Source: Phoronis australis
Taxonomy: Eukaryota > Phoronida > Phoronidae
NCBI GenBank assembly: GCA_002633005.1
Contig: NMRA01000381.1
Location: forward strand, 121,057 to 185,056
Direction of reading: 5' to 3'
DNA length: 64,000 nucleotides
Every line of letters begins with the position of its first letter. Positions within the stretch are counted from its first letter, which is position 1. Positions 53,201-64,000 of the stretch are shown piece after piece. The translations under genes and the position numbers were made by a program. Below the pieces are notes generated by a model, which worked only from the letters and a program-made list of their open reading frames with translations, had not been told where the DNA came from and did not search any database.

Positions 53201-56200
53201 TGGAATAGATTGCCTCCATTTTTCTGTTTTGTGAAATCGTACAAACTTTTATGTTAAGGAAGGTCTCTTCTTGGAGAGTCACACGGTGATGGAATCAATT
53301 TGTATTTTAATGATATTTGCCTTTCACAGGCGGGGTCCTTTCTCGGAAGGGCGGTCCATGGCCTTTGCCTCTTTGCCCCTCTATTATTCTGAATAGTCAA
53401 CTATTCACGAGGGGAGGAAGGTAAGATCTTAAATTCATCTAAAGGCACAAAGCAACATCGTACAACGCAGAGCAATATCAAGACATTCACACCCAAACAA
53501 CCAATCGTCAATGATTGTATTGAAAATGCAATAGAATAAACCTCCTTAGAAAGATGAAAAGTTTGGAGTATTTGAAGATGGTGCTGATTAACACAAAAGA
53601 AATATTTCCGACAAAATAACGATACTTTTTTCCATGACATAACATAAGAATAGTATTCTTTTGAAGATCGTTACTGGGAGTTGTTTGTAAAAAGTCGCAA
53701 TGTCGAACAGACTGCTGTCGGGATACGACTTTTGATGACCGTGTACAGAACGAGTACATGTGCAATGGATTGAGCTACTTGAAGTACTGTACATGGCAAT
53801 CATAAACAAAAATTTCAGTAATTTTTGAAGTTCAAATTTAACTCATAAACCGTGATAGCTACCTTTGGAATGAACCAGAGTACAATGAGGCATGGAACGT
53901 GAAAACTCGTCAGAAATATCTTTTAAACAATTCATGACGTAAGTACCCTCTCGCAATGTCCACTTCAGAGTTATTCACTTTCCCCCGTGAGAGAATTTCC
54001 AGAAAAATCACAAAATTTGGAAAAATCGACGAAGTGACGAGCAGTTGACAGGTCGTTTTTTCTGAAATTCTAAACTAAAAGAAAATGCTTTAACAACGAC
54101 AGAAATTCAAATCTTTTACGAACGAACCGTAAAAATACCTCATGACCAGGTTGAATTTTGTTTCAGTGGCAGAGCACCACTCAGTAATGAATTATGTAAC
54201 TTAGTTTGTTTTTTTGGGTTCCATGTCTTGTTAACACGAATAATAATTTCTTGGGGGACACCAAAACCGCACATTCTTCCGGTTGCCTGTCAAGAAACAG
54301 CAAACATGCCTTTGGTAATTATTTGTAATATTTTGATTTAATAATTAACGAATTCGTTGATTTTTGATTTACATCGATTGTTTATGTATCTTCGAAAATT
54401 TCTGATTCGTTTATGTTTTTTTAACTATTAGGAAGTAATTTTGTAAGATTTGATGATGCTTGAGTGAACTTAGCAGAGGACTGAAGTTTGAAAAATCTCT
54501 ATCACCCGATTCCTAATTACCTAAGTAAACTAGACGATTTGTGTTTATCCGAAATAACTCTCAAAGAAATTGATAAAATTCGGACACTTCTACAGGGTGT
54601 CCAAAAATGTGTTCTAAATCCAAGTTACAATAAAGGCATTGTTTATTGACTTAGTGGTTTAAATTCACGATCAGGAGATCGGAAAGGAATTAAGTTTTCA
54701 AATCAAATTAGGCGCATTGCTCACTCACTGGGGAAGAATTTGCGACCGCGCCATAGGGGGGTGGGGGGCCTAAACCCCCACTTATTTGAGTGCTGCGCCA
54801 CCCATAGACATAGGCGGCCCATCCGATAGGAGGCTGGGGGCTATAGCCCCCACTTATTTCAGCGCCGCCCATGAAGATTAATTGTCTAGCATGCCCTTGA
54901 TTTTTTTAGATTGAAATAATATTGCGAAATAAATTTTCATCCTCTTAATCTGAGTGGTTTGTTAGCCATTTCCGTGCATACAAAGTCACGCACCCACTTG
55001 CAAAACAAGGTGTAACCAGATAGTGCCCGGGTGCAGAATCCGAGTACGGAAACAGAAGTTGAACTTCTGGCGTTCCGAGTACCGGTATATACAAATATAC
55101 CGTGACACGCACCCACACCGGGTACGAATCGTTTGGTTGCTTTGTTGTTTGTCTCACCCTCTTGAAATTATGATACAGTAATTCACAATAACGACTTCAT
55201 TCTGATGCTTTCTACACAGATGTATGCCAAGGTGGCCTAAATCTCTCACTATTAATTCAAACTCTAATAACCCGCGGCCAATCCGACGATAGCTTTGGGA
55301 ACTTACACAACGTACGTTTGATAATTTGTCCAAAAAGAGAAACTCCAAACAGGTTGAGAGCAATCATAGTTATCTGTATTGTTAAATCTCTGAAACTATA
55401 TCCTGTCACGGAGATCCTTTCTCATTGCATTACTTAAGTCAACTGCACCCCACTACTAAATATCAGTAACGTTCTCTTTATCTTCAAACTTTTGACGTTC
55501 GGCAGGTTACAATTAATTTTGCTTAACAATTTATTTAATAGAATCAAATAAATGGAATTATCAAGCTCCATATCGCCCTCTGCCATTCACTGAGCTGGAT
55601 AAAAACGAAAATCGAATTACGTCTTTTACTCGAACAGTCGGCTTCATAATATTCCTTACCGTGATTCTATTTCCGTTGCCAACAAGTACATTGAAACGAT
55701 CAGCGACACAGGAAAAGTTGAAAACTTCAATTTACTGATTTGACCATCCCTTAAGTTGTGAACTTAAAAATGACTCATATAGGCCTACGCCATACAAAGC
55801 GCTTCCGTTTAATTTAACATCATTGACAGCTCAAACAGTGGTGAAATGCAGCTTTAACGTTACTTTTAAGTTAAAACCTAGACCCAGAAACGGTAAAACA
55901 AAGGAAGCGTGTTAATGGAAACATGCTATAATTGTAGTAATTATATTTACTCAGGATCACGTCGTCGTCGTCAAAATGCTTCCGATCTAGAGAACACGCT
56001 CGTTGACTAAAACGAGCCCGGTAACTTTAAAGTGATTAAGGTTCTTGTGAACCGGGCCTCCATATTTCGATCTAGACCTCTGCTATTCATAAAACTGTTC
56101 CCTATTCGAATTAGAGAATACTAGCTGGGCTTGGAAAGAGCCGACAGTTCGCTATTGCACGAGACCAACTTGCCACAGGGGGTCATTTCCCGCGCCGGCC

Positions 56201-56990
56201 ATAGTCTAAATAAAACCCAACCATCAGTTACTCCGTCTTCTATGCCAAGGAATTCTTCCTCGTCTCAGTAAGGAACAAGTTTATAGTGATAATTGCTCTT
56301 ACATCAGCCTTTAAAAGTTATGTGTTAGATCTAAAAGCGGTGAAATCTAATTGTCACTACACCTGGTGTTGTGCAATCAATACTTCTCAAGTATAAAAGC
56401 ACTGTTCAACTGAAACACAGTCACAAAGTGAAGACGACGTAGATTAATTCCCCTAGTGGTTAATAACATTAGCAAACTGTTTTCTCTGGTAAACTCAAAC
56501 ATTTTTGCTTTAAAATTTCCGTCCACGAAATGCTTTTCATTGTTTTGGAATATTTCGGATAGAACTTTATGGAGATTATGTTGGATTTTTAATCAAACCA
56601 CAATTCTATGCTTAAATTTCGGACAATTTCCAGTTTTTCATAAAAATTTGAAAGTTACCAGAGAAAATTTAAAAAACAACACAATTAACCCACAGATATC
56701 AATGCTAAAGAAGGTCAAGGAATTAACAAATAAACCTACCACGTTAGGAGAATGCAATTCATTGCAGTTCATGCTGCAGAAAGCCAGGGGGAAGAGTCTA
56801 TAGCCAAAACTTTATTTTTTCTTTTGGCGTTGTCTTTCAGTCTACACCCGAGCAGGCTGATTTTTTGTTTGGCTTCGATTCGTAGACACATTTTCTGACA
56901 CTTAGCCAGATTTGGTGAACAGGGTAAGCCATCCCTAGATGGATTTTCAGCCAAGACTCTCCCAAACAGCACCCAGATATAATGCCCTGA
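53201..56990. other. Intergenic stretch with a short duplicated stem-loop repeat
   Basis: No coding exon recognised. At 54751-54873 there are two adjacent, related units of about 55-60 bp, each with a G-run/C-run stem (GGGGGCCTAAACCCCC and GGGGGCTATAGCCCCC) followed by ACTTATTT. A consensus TATAAAAG lies at 56392-56399 on the plus strand, but no convincing exon follows it. The rest shows nothing I can name. Confidence 0.45.
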
Positions 56991-57000
56991 ACTGTCAGAG

Positions 57001-57352
57001 TATGCCAACTGTCCAGTGTATGTTTCAGAGTATGCCAACTGTCCAGTGCATGTTTTAGAGTACGCCAACTGTCCAGTGTATGTTTCAAAGTATACCAACT
57101 GTCCCTGTATGTTTCAGAATATGCCAACTGACGAGTGTATTTTTCAGAGAATACCAACTGTCCCCTGTATGTTTCAGAGTATGCCAACTGCCCGTGTATG
57201 TTTCAGAATATGCCAACTGACCAGTGTATTTTTCAGAGTATACCAACTGTCCCCTGTATGTTTCAGAGTATGCCAACTGCCCAGTGTATGTTTCAGAGAA
57301 TGCCAACTGTCCCCTGTATGTTTCAGAGTATGCCAACAGTCCAGTGTTTCTG
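57001..57352. repeat. 30-bp minisatellite, about 12 copies
   Basis: Units starting TATGCCAACTGTCCAGTGTA repeat with a mostly 30-bp period; a few units are 28 bp. Because the period is a multiple of three, several frames on both strands stay open and give repetitive peptides (for example MFQSMPTV or YSETYRGQLA). There is no codon bias, start context or splice evidence for translation. Confidence 0.94.
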
Positions 57353-58608
57353 AGAACATAATAAACTATTTAACAAATAGTTATAAATTACCAATGAATG
57401 TCAGCATTGCTTAAAATATATTTTTCAATACCATATTATCATTAAATTAAATAGAATAAGTCAACCTCGGGGTATTTGACAGATAGTGAATTTTAATACA
57501 CTAAATTGTATTTCAAACAACAGATAAAGGGTGGGGCTACAGGGGTTTCAGTTTTAGATTGAGTGTGTTGCTGAAGGACTAGGGATACCTTACCAGAGGT
57601 GTTACACCAACAAAATATCACATTCTATTCTTTTACCAAAATGAACGAAAGTCATGGGTTAATTTGGACCCCATTTGAAGCGAATTACCCCACTCACCCA
57701 GATATTCCATGAAATGGGAGCAAATAACCTGGAAGTATTGGAAATTTCAAAAAGTAATGTTCACAAAAAATCCAATCAGTGGCTAAACACAAGATGTATA
57801 CACATTCTATCCAATATTTTGGGTGGACATATGTCCACAGTAAATGAACAGATCTTTTACTACTATTGCTGACTGAACTGATATAGATTAAAATGTCTAT
57901 TGCTTGTTACCGGATAAATATTTACCTGCTACCAAGAGGCTTCATAGGATCCTATACTGCTTCACATAACAAGAATACAATATGTCAGAACTGAAAATTT
58001 TTCCAGTAAACAAAATTTAATGCATCCATTGAGCACAGGCCTAAGGTCTAATCTCAGACTTGAAAATTAACCAATCATGTCTCATTATTTGAGTACAAAT
58101 TTGCAAGTTTACTCGGAACATGCTACACAATTGGTCAATTTTCTATTTGAGTTTCGAGGGGTTACCAACAATAGACCCCGGGCCTTGAGTACAGGTCTCG
58201 TAAGTAAGCAACAGGTAATTTATGGTTATACAAAGCTTACAGATACCATGGTTTATGCAATGTTCTCGAAAACGCAGTTAAAGCTTGTTGTCAAAATATT
58301 CCACTTCTGCATGAGAAAATAACAAAAATAGGACTTTTACGACTGTTGTGAAAAAATCATGCAGCCAACCAAATGTGGAAGACAGTAATGGTAGGTTAGG
58401 AGTGGACTGATGACTACAGACATATGAGTACATTACGCTAACGCCTATACCTCGCTGGGTGCAGAACAAAACCAAAAATTTCTCGGACTTAATATGGTGA
58501 GTGAACACCAGCACATACAACAAGTCTGGAGTCCCGTCATCTTCACAATAGCTGTACACACGAAAAAATGTTGATAATGGAAACAGGCTATTGGTAAGTA
58601 ATGAAAAG
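57353..58608. other. Intergenic stretch downstream of SEC62
   Basis: AT-rich sequence without recognised exons or element ends. SEC62 transcription would run into this stretch from the right. Confidence 0.5.
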
Positions 58609-59104
58609 ATATAGATCTGATGCATTTTGCAATTACAATGTGAGACTGACGCAAGCATCACAATCTAAGAAATGAAAACTGCCAGCTCCTTTGTGTAATA
58701 CTCCACAAATCTCAGTTCTGTAACCGACATCTACAACCACTTTCCAGGCTGGGCCCTCGTCTCCTTTTTTCTTCATATAAATACTATCATAGGTACTCAC
58801 TCGGATTACTGTGACTGGCTACAAATCACAACATATTAGAATGGTGTCCAGGCTGATTTCCTCCCAAGATGGTTTTCTGGGTGTTTAGACATACATGCAT
58901 CTCAGACTAAAAATAACAGTTACAGGCGCTTATCAGGGAGAAGTGTTGAAATTACTAACAGTCCCCTTCAGGCTTGTCGATTACTTCAAACCCATCGTTA
59001 GTCTCATACTCCTTTTCCTTTTGTGCCACCTCTTCACTCTTTTCCTTCAACCCAGCCTCACTGTCATTTCCGCTTTGGCCATCTGCGGACTCCTCATTGG
59101 GGCT
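58609..59104. repeat. Copy 1 of a 0.5-kb duplication across an N, carrying part of the SEC62 last exon
   Basis: Near-identical to 59106-59603. It contains the SEC62 stop (58957-58955, minus) and the last 50 or so codons, then breaks off at the N at 59105 in mid exon. It has no splice acceptor and cannot be a separate gene. Differences are a handful of substitutions, as between alleles. Confidence 0.92.
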
Positions 59105-59453
59105 NAAATATAGATCTGATGCATTTTGCAATTACAATGTGAGACTGACACAAGCATCACAATCTGAGAAATGAAAACAACCAGCTCCTTTGTGTAATAC
59201 TCCACAAATCTCAGTTCTGTAACCGACATCTACAACCACTTTCCAGGCTGGGCCCTCGTCTCCTTTTTTCTTCATATAAATACTATCATAGGTACTCACT
59301 TGGATTACTGTGACTGGCTACAAATCACAACATATTAGAATGGTGTCCAGGCTGATTTCCTCCCAAGATGGTTTTCTGGGTGTTTAGACATACATGCATC
59401 TCAGACTAAAAATAACAGTTACAGGCGCTTATCAGGGAGAAGTGTTGAAATTA

Positions 59454-62400
59454 CTAACAGTCCCCTTCAGGCTTGTCGATTACTTCAAACCCGTCGTTAG
59501 TCTCATACTCCTTTTCCTTTTGTGCCACCTCTTCACTCTTTTCCTTCAACCCAGCCTCACTGTCATTTCCGCTTTGGCCATCTGCGGACTCCTCATTGGG
59601 GCTATCTCCTTTGCCCTTTTTTCCGAGTTTTTTCTTACTTTCTCCCTTTTTATCTTTTTTAGCACTGTCAGTTTTATCAGACGAGTCTTTCACTTCGTAA
59701 GAGTAAACAGGAACAAATGACTCGAAGAAGCCAACATCCTCTGTGAGGTTAGGAAACAACCAGAAACTGTGCTTACCAAAGGTTCCAACCCATATGGCGG
59801 CAAACAGAATGACCTTGACTGGAAATAAACAAAACAGATCTACATTCACTCGAATGATGCCACTGTGAGACTGAGCAAAGTGCTAAATAGAAAAGCCCCA
59901 TCCCTAGTTCAGCTCTTCTCACAGTAAAAGAATAAAAGAGCATTAGAATAACTAAAGTAAAAATAATTTGGTGAGAAAAAGTGATTACCAAGACAGCCAC
60001 TCACAAGGGTGGGGCCAGTGCTTTATTGCCAAGGAGCATTGTGGGTAAATATCACAGTCAGAGAGGGTGCTGTGATACTTATGGATGTGTGTGTGTTCCC
60101 CATTGCACCTGACCTTTGTTGTCTTCTTCATTTGACAACACAACAGTTGTTTCTGATATTTACTTTGACTTTCATATTCTCATAATACTTCATTCTATCT
60201 CTTTTGTATCCAGAAAAACTGTGCACAAATTTCTAATGAAAGTGGACCAAAAGTAGTGATGACTTCAAGCTCATTTTTCAGTTCATAACTTCACAGTGGA
60301 CGCAATAGCTTTTCAGCCATAAATTAATCCTTTTCAAAGAATTTCCTACCAGACTTAACTTAATGACAATTTCATTTTTCATTTTTTTATCTCAAAGTCA
60401 AACAATGACTGAACACACAACTCTGAAAAGTCAACTGTAAAATTATATTCAGCCATATCTCAAATAGTTGAACCACAACTAAAACTAAGGTCATTATTCA
60501 GTTGTTTTGTACAGAAATAATGGCCAAATTGTCATTTATCATTTTTTGAAGGCTGATTACCTTGATCCAAATAATGGAAACTTCACCAAATGTTATTTTA
60601 TGACATGTACACGAGTACAAACAAGCTAACAACTGATCAAAAATTCTTACTGCTTACTTTTGTTGAGAAATTTGTTAGAACGAAACTTCAGTTGGCAGCC
60701 ATACTGTGTGTTAAATAGGTAAAATATTCTGTTTACACAAGACAATTCAACACACTTTAAAAGAGAGCATGTTTTAGCCATGTTATGCACACATGAAGAT
60801 ATTTATAACTAAGAACCATGCAATTGTTAAAGCACAAGTTCTCAAAAAATGAGGGGTAATATGTAAACAACAGATAAATCACACGTTCTGGCAAAAATCT
60901 TGGGGTGATCAATGATGTCTACAACTGCTCAACAAATCGTAAAGGTATAGTCCCAAAATTTAAACTCCCATAAATTTTACCTCTGAAGTGGTAAACGTGA
61001 ACTACAAAAGCCCTCTTGGTGACAGCTGACAAGAAATGTATTACATCAAGGGATACTCTCAGTTACGACCAACAGAGTCATATTGCACACTAGGCTAAGC
61101 TATAGCTTAGAGCTCCACACAAACCAGAGGTCCTATATGACAGCAACAGAGGGCACCAGTTGATAAAACTTGATGCTTCATTGGGCGAAAATGGTGGCAA
61201 CTAAAACTAGTGGGCGTTATAATAGCATCACCAAAGGTGGTGAGATTTGAAAGAGTTTTCATTCAAAATTTTCTCCAAATTTTTGATGGTTGTTGAGGGT
61301 TACAGGGCATTATTTTATTTCAGAGAACTGGACGGGAAAGTGATTTTTAATTTAATATATGTTAATAGGCCAACACTGGGTTTGGTATCCTTTTAAGCCA
61401 ACGCTGGTGCCAAGTGAACCACTTCCAAACAATATTCTACGGCAGACACTGTAACTTAACAAGACTGGTAGGCCCATTGTTTTGACAATCAAATGGAGAA
61501 ATATCTGATCCAAGTCATAATTGCATCCACAAATCAATTCCCTGGCTATAATGATGTCATACGTTAAAACTTGTATTTACATGTTCAAGTCACGACATTG
61601 GCAAGAACGTGCTATGAACACATTTCACTGTTGTCCCCACTTACCAACAATGAGCGCCAACAAGAGTCCAATAAGTCCTGCGGCTCCAAGACTCACATAA
61701 TAAACACCTACCCTCACTTCAGGCGGCCACAAAGGAAACAGACAGACGGCAATAGCACCAAGAACTGGAACAAACAGACAACTTTACAAAACAAACACCT
61801 TCACATTAAAACTTGAACATCCAGTACGGTCAACAAGTCAGACATCCAGTACGGTCAACAAGTCAGACATCCAGTACGGTCAACAAGTCAGACATCCAGC
61901 ACGGTCAACAAGTCAGACATCCAGTACTGTCAACAAAGTCACACTACAACAGAGTCTTGATTGAGAAGGAGACCTAGAGTTACTGTAAATGTTTTGAACT
62001 TGTTTCTAAAACGACACTATTGATACTTCTACACTGTAGAACAAAATGGATGACAAAATATCTCTTTTAAAACCAAGCACACCAGTCAACAATGTAGGTG
62101 TATACTAAAACCAAGGTGAGACGGTGAAACAAGTGATAAGCGAAGGATACTTTCAGTGATTCAAAAGGAGGTTTATTTTGCTTTTGATATGTAGTAACAT
62201 TAGCACCACAAACGTCTTTAGCTTCGTGACAATTACACAGTTCACTTAAATGACACCGTTTATGTGTAACTTAGATTTTAATTCCGCAACCTGTTACAGA
62301 AATATGCAAAATACAATTCAACGACAGACACAACTGTGTGAATTCCAGCATTTTTTTGTTAATTCCAAGTCCCTACATCTGAGCATGATAGTCATAAAAT

Positions 62401-63604
62401 ATTCTACTTGACGGATAGCACTTAAACAAACAACATGCAAGTGCCATTCTAGAAAGTAACTGAAGACATCACAAATAACAGCCAAATCAACTAAACTTTT
62501 TGAGTAGTGTGTCCTTTAAAAATGTCACCAGAAAAGGACAGTTTATTATAGATTAGACATCATAAAACGAGATGTCGAGAGTCCTGGACACCAAATGCTG
62601 GTAGTGGGAGTGTGCCATCAAAATAAAGTTTTCTTAGCCTAACCTTCATGGAGGAAATGCCAGCTATCCTAAAATACGTACTTACCCATAAGGAGTCCAA
62701 TAATAAATGTCTTTGAGTTGACAGGGTCATAAATCCATACATATAGCTCTTCACCATCAACAAACTCTTGCTGGGGATGCATATCTAGCTTAATTTTTTT
62801 CTCCTTTTGGTCTTTATCCTAGGGTTATCACATACAAAAAGTTACTAGACTATGGTTACCTAAAGTTATGACATACATATAGTTGGACTACTGTGACCTA
62901 GAGTTACCACTACATAAAGTTGGACTAATGGTGACCTTGAGTAATGACATATGTAAAGTTTTGACAATGGTAATCTAAGAGTTATCACATACATAAAGTA
63001 AGACTACGATGACCTAGAGTTATCACATACATAAAGCTATAGACTATTGGTGACAAAACACCAATCGTGTGTGGCGTATATAAGATAGACACCTCTTGTG
63101 ATGTTTCATTACTACTCATCTTCCCAAGGATTATACATGTTTCATTATATATCAATATTTTTGTACTGTATTTTCAGTCATCATCAATGCCCCTTTTTCA
63201 TCTTTACTCATATTTACTGCGTGGCATGTGTTGAATGTAATAAAGAAAACTGCGCTCTTTTCTACTGCAACATGCAAACATCATTCCACGTAAATGAGTT
63301 TAAAACCGATATTGCTAAAATAGATGAATTAGGAAGCAGACTTCTGCAGATAGCACTACTTCTTATTGACCTTGACATTACATCCAATTACATTACATAC
63401 GTGTTTACATTCATTTTGATAATCTTAAAACAATTCCCACATGTTACATGCTATTCATTACAACTTTTCATAAATTATAAGGCAATTGACTTTTACTTAT
63501 AATAAACAAGTAGATTACCAAGAATAGCTCACCTTTTTATCTTTATCATTGTCCTTCCCTTTTTCTTTTTTACTTCGTTTTTCCTTTTTACTCTTTTTCC
63601 CTTC
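59454..63604 (-). CDS. SEC62: Translocation protein SEC62, C-terminal part (four exons)
   Basis: ER membrane protein that works with SEC63 and the SEC61 channel in post-translational translocation. Minus-strand exons: 63604-63533, 62818-62686, 61764-61645, 59818-59454; phases agree. The first visible exon encodes a lysine-rich charged stretch, as in the family. The second gives DGEELYVWIYDP and the start of the first membrane span, completed in the third exon, which includes the family FPLWP motif. The second span covers YYVSLGAAGLIGLLLAL and VILFAAIW. The last exon begins the cytosolic side with FWLFPNLTEDVGF and ends in a charged tail (SKKKLGKKGKG, then NDGFEVIDKPEGDC). The N-terminal domain lies beyond the right edge. 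A partial second copy of the last exon at 58955-59104 is an assembly duplicate. Introns are 1826, 921 and 714 bp and hold two minisatellites. Confidence 0.95.
61817..61941. repeat. 25-bp minisatellite, 5 copies
   Basis: ACATCCAGTACGGTCAACAA plus GTCAG repeats five times in SEC62 intron between the exons at 62686 and 61764. Copies are almost identical. Confidence 0.96.
62822..63050. repeat. Degenerate minisatellite of about 38-43 bp, about 6 copies
   Basis: Blocks of the type GAGTTATCACATACATAAAG followed by a variable stretch and GATGACCTA recur through this stretch of the SEC62 intron, starting a few bases from the acceptor of the exon at 62818. Confidence 0.8.
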
Positions 63605-64000
63605 CTAAAAGGAAACATTTGGACAAGTACTTAATAGGAAAACCCAGAGATCAACAAACTCTCAGATCCTATCAGAAATTACAACTAAAAAGGTGGACTC
63701 AGCCACAGATCCAGGATTTTGTCCAGAGTGATCCAACAAGAGACCAATGTAGGGTTGCTCGAGATTTCTCCATTACAGCAATGTAGCCCTGCTAGAGTGG
63801 ACGTTGCCAAGGAAACACATTCTAATTAGTCATGTCATTTACTTTGTAATAAAGCCAAAAGGCACCTAAAGGTAATTCAATGACTAATGTTTGGTCAGTT
63901 TTTACCCTGCCTTCTCAGCATCAAACTTCATACCATGGGAAGGGGATGGACATTTTAAACACAAAATCTCATATTTTCAACATGGTACTATTATAATTAC
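63605..64000 (-). other. SEC62 intron (part) at the right edge
   Basis: The acceptor of the first visible SEC62 exon (AG at 63606-63605, minus) is followed to the right by intron sequence up to the window edge. No further SEC62 exon is seen. A piece reading CCAGGATTTTGTCCAGAGTG near 63711 recalls the hAT-like terminus but is too short to call. Confidence 0.6.

Noticed and set aside
56456-56803. 115-codon plus-strand ORF downstream of TATAAAAG at 56392
   Set aside because: It lacks an ATG near its start (it begins at GTG), is Phe/Asn/Leu-rich as expected of AT-rich random sequence, and matches no family I know.
57016-57414. Cysteine-rich repetitive ORF of 132 codons, and opposite-strand ORFs of 83-116 codons
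   Set aside because: They are products of a 30-bp tandem repeat being read in any frame; no start context, splice signal or family motif supports translation.
63098-63502. 134-codon plus-strand ORF in a SEC62 intron
   Set aside because: It lies within a short intron of a confirmed gene on the other strand and has the composition of AT-rich non-coding sequence; no family resemblance.

Overview
The window is animal nuclear DNA: split genes with GT/AG introns of about 0.3-5 kb, AT-rich non-coding sequence, many minisatellites, MITEs and tRNA-derived SINE-like pieces, and no operons. The gene content (proteasome ATPase, Pax, SEC62) and intron density fit an invertebrate metazoan such as an invertebrate deuterostome or a spiralian; the species cannot be fixed from the sequence. 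Four single-base N characters occur, and three of them sit exactly at joins between near-identical direct copies, as when two haplotypes of a polymorphic genome were laid end to end in the assembly.

Layout. (1) About 1-6293, minus strand: PSMC2/RPT1, eight exons covering residues 1-281; the C-terminal exons lie beyond the left edge. (2) 6294-6637: a 344 bp head-to-head intergenic region with a perfect CRE palindrome, shared with the next gene. (3) 6638-19506, plus strand: a 16-exon gene whose exons join in one frame into a predicted 656-residue protein with an N-terminal ubiquitin-like domain, a membrane region of three or four hydrophobic segments and a C-terminal armadillo-type helical repeat region. 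I do not recognise it as a named family. Exons 2-4 are partly present twice across an N. (4) 19507-23212: convergent 3' intergenic region with a 40-bp minisatellite. (5) 23213-34150, minus strand: a Pax gene, five coding exons, 683 predicted residues, with a complete paired domain, no homeodomain or octapeptide that I can see, and two CtBP-type motifs in the tail. (6) 34151-58954: about 25 kb without a recognisable coding exon, holding minisatellites, one assembly duplication, transposon remnants and a locally GC-richer stretch at about 50.4-53.2 kb. (7) 58955-63604, minus strand: the 3' part of SEC62, four exons; its last exon is partly duplicated across an N.

The genes are independent. PSMC2 is a proteasome base ATPase, SEC62 a post-translational ER translocation factor, Pax a developmental transcription factor. 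The only visible physical linkage is the shared PSMC2/UBL-ARM promoter region. The strongest candidate for something undescribed is the ubiquitin-like/membrane/armadillo gene; the paired-domain-only Pax with CtBP motifs comes second. All exon models are read from splice signals, frame continuity and remembered family conservation; no search was run.
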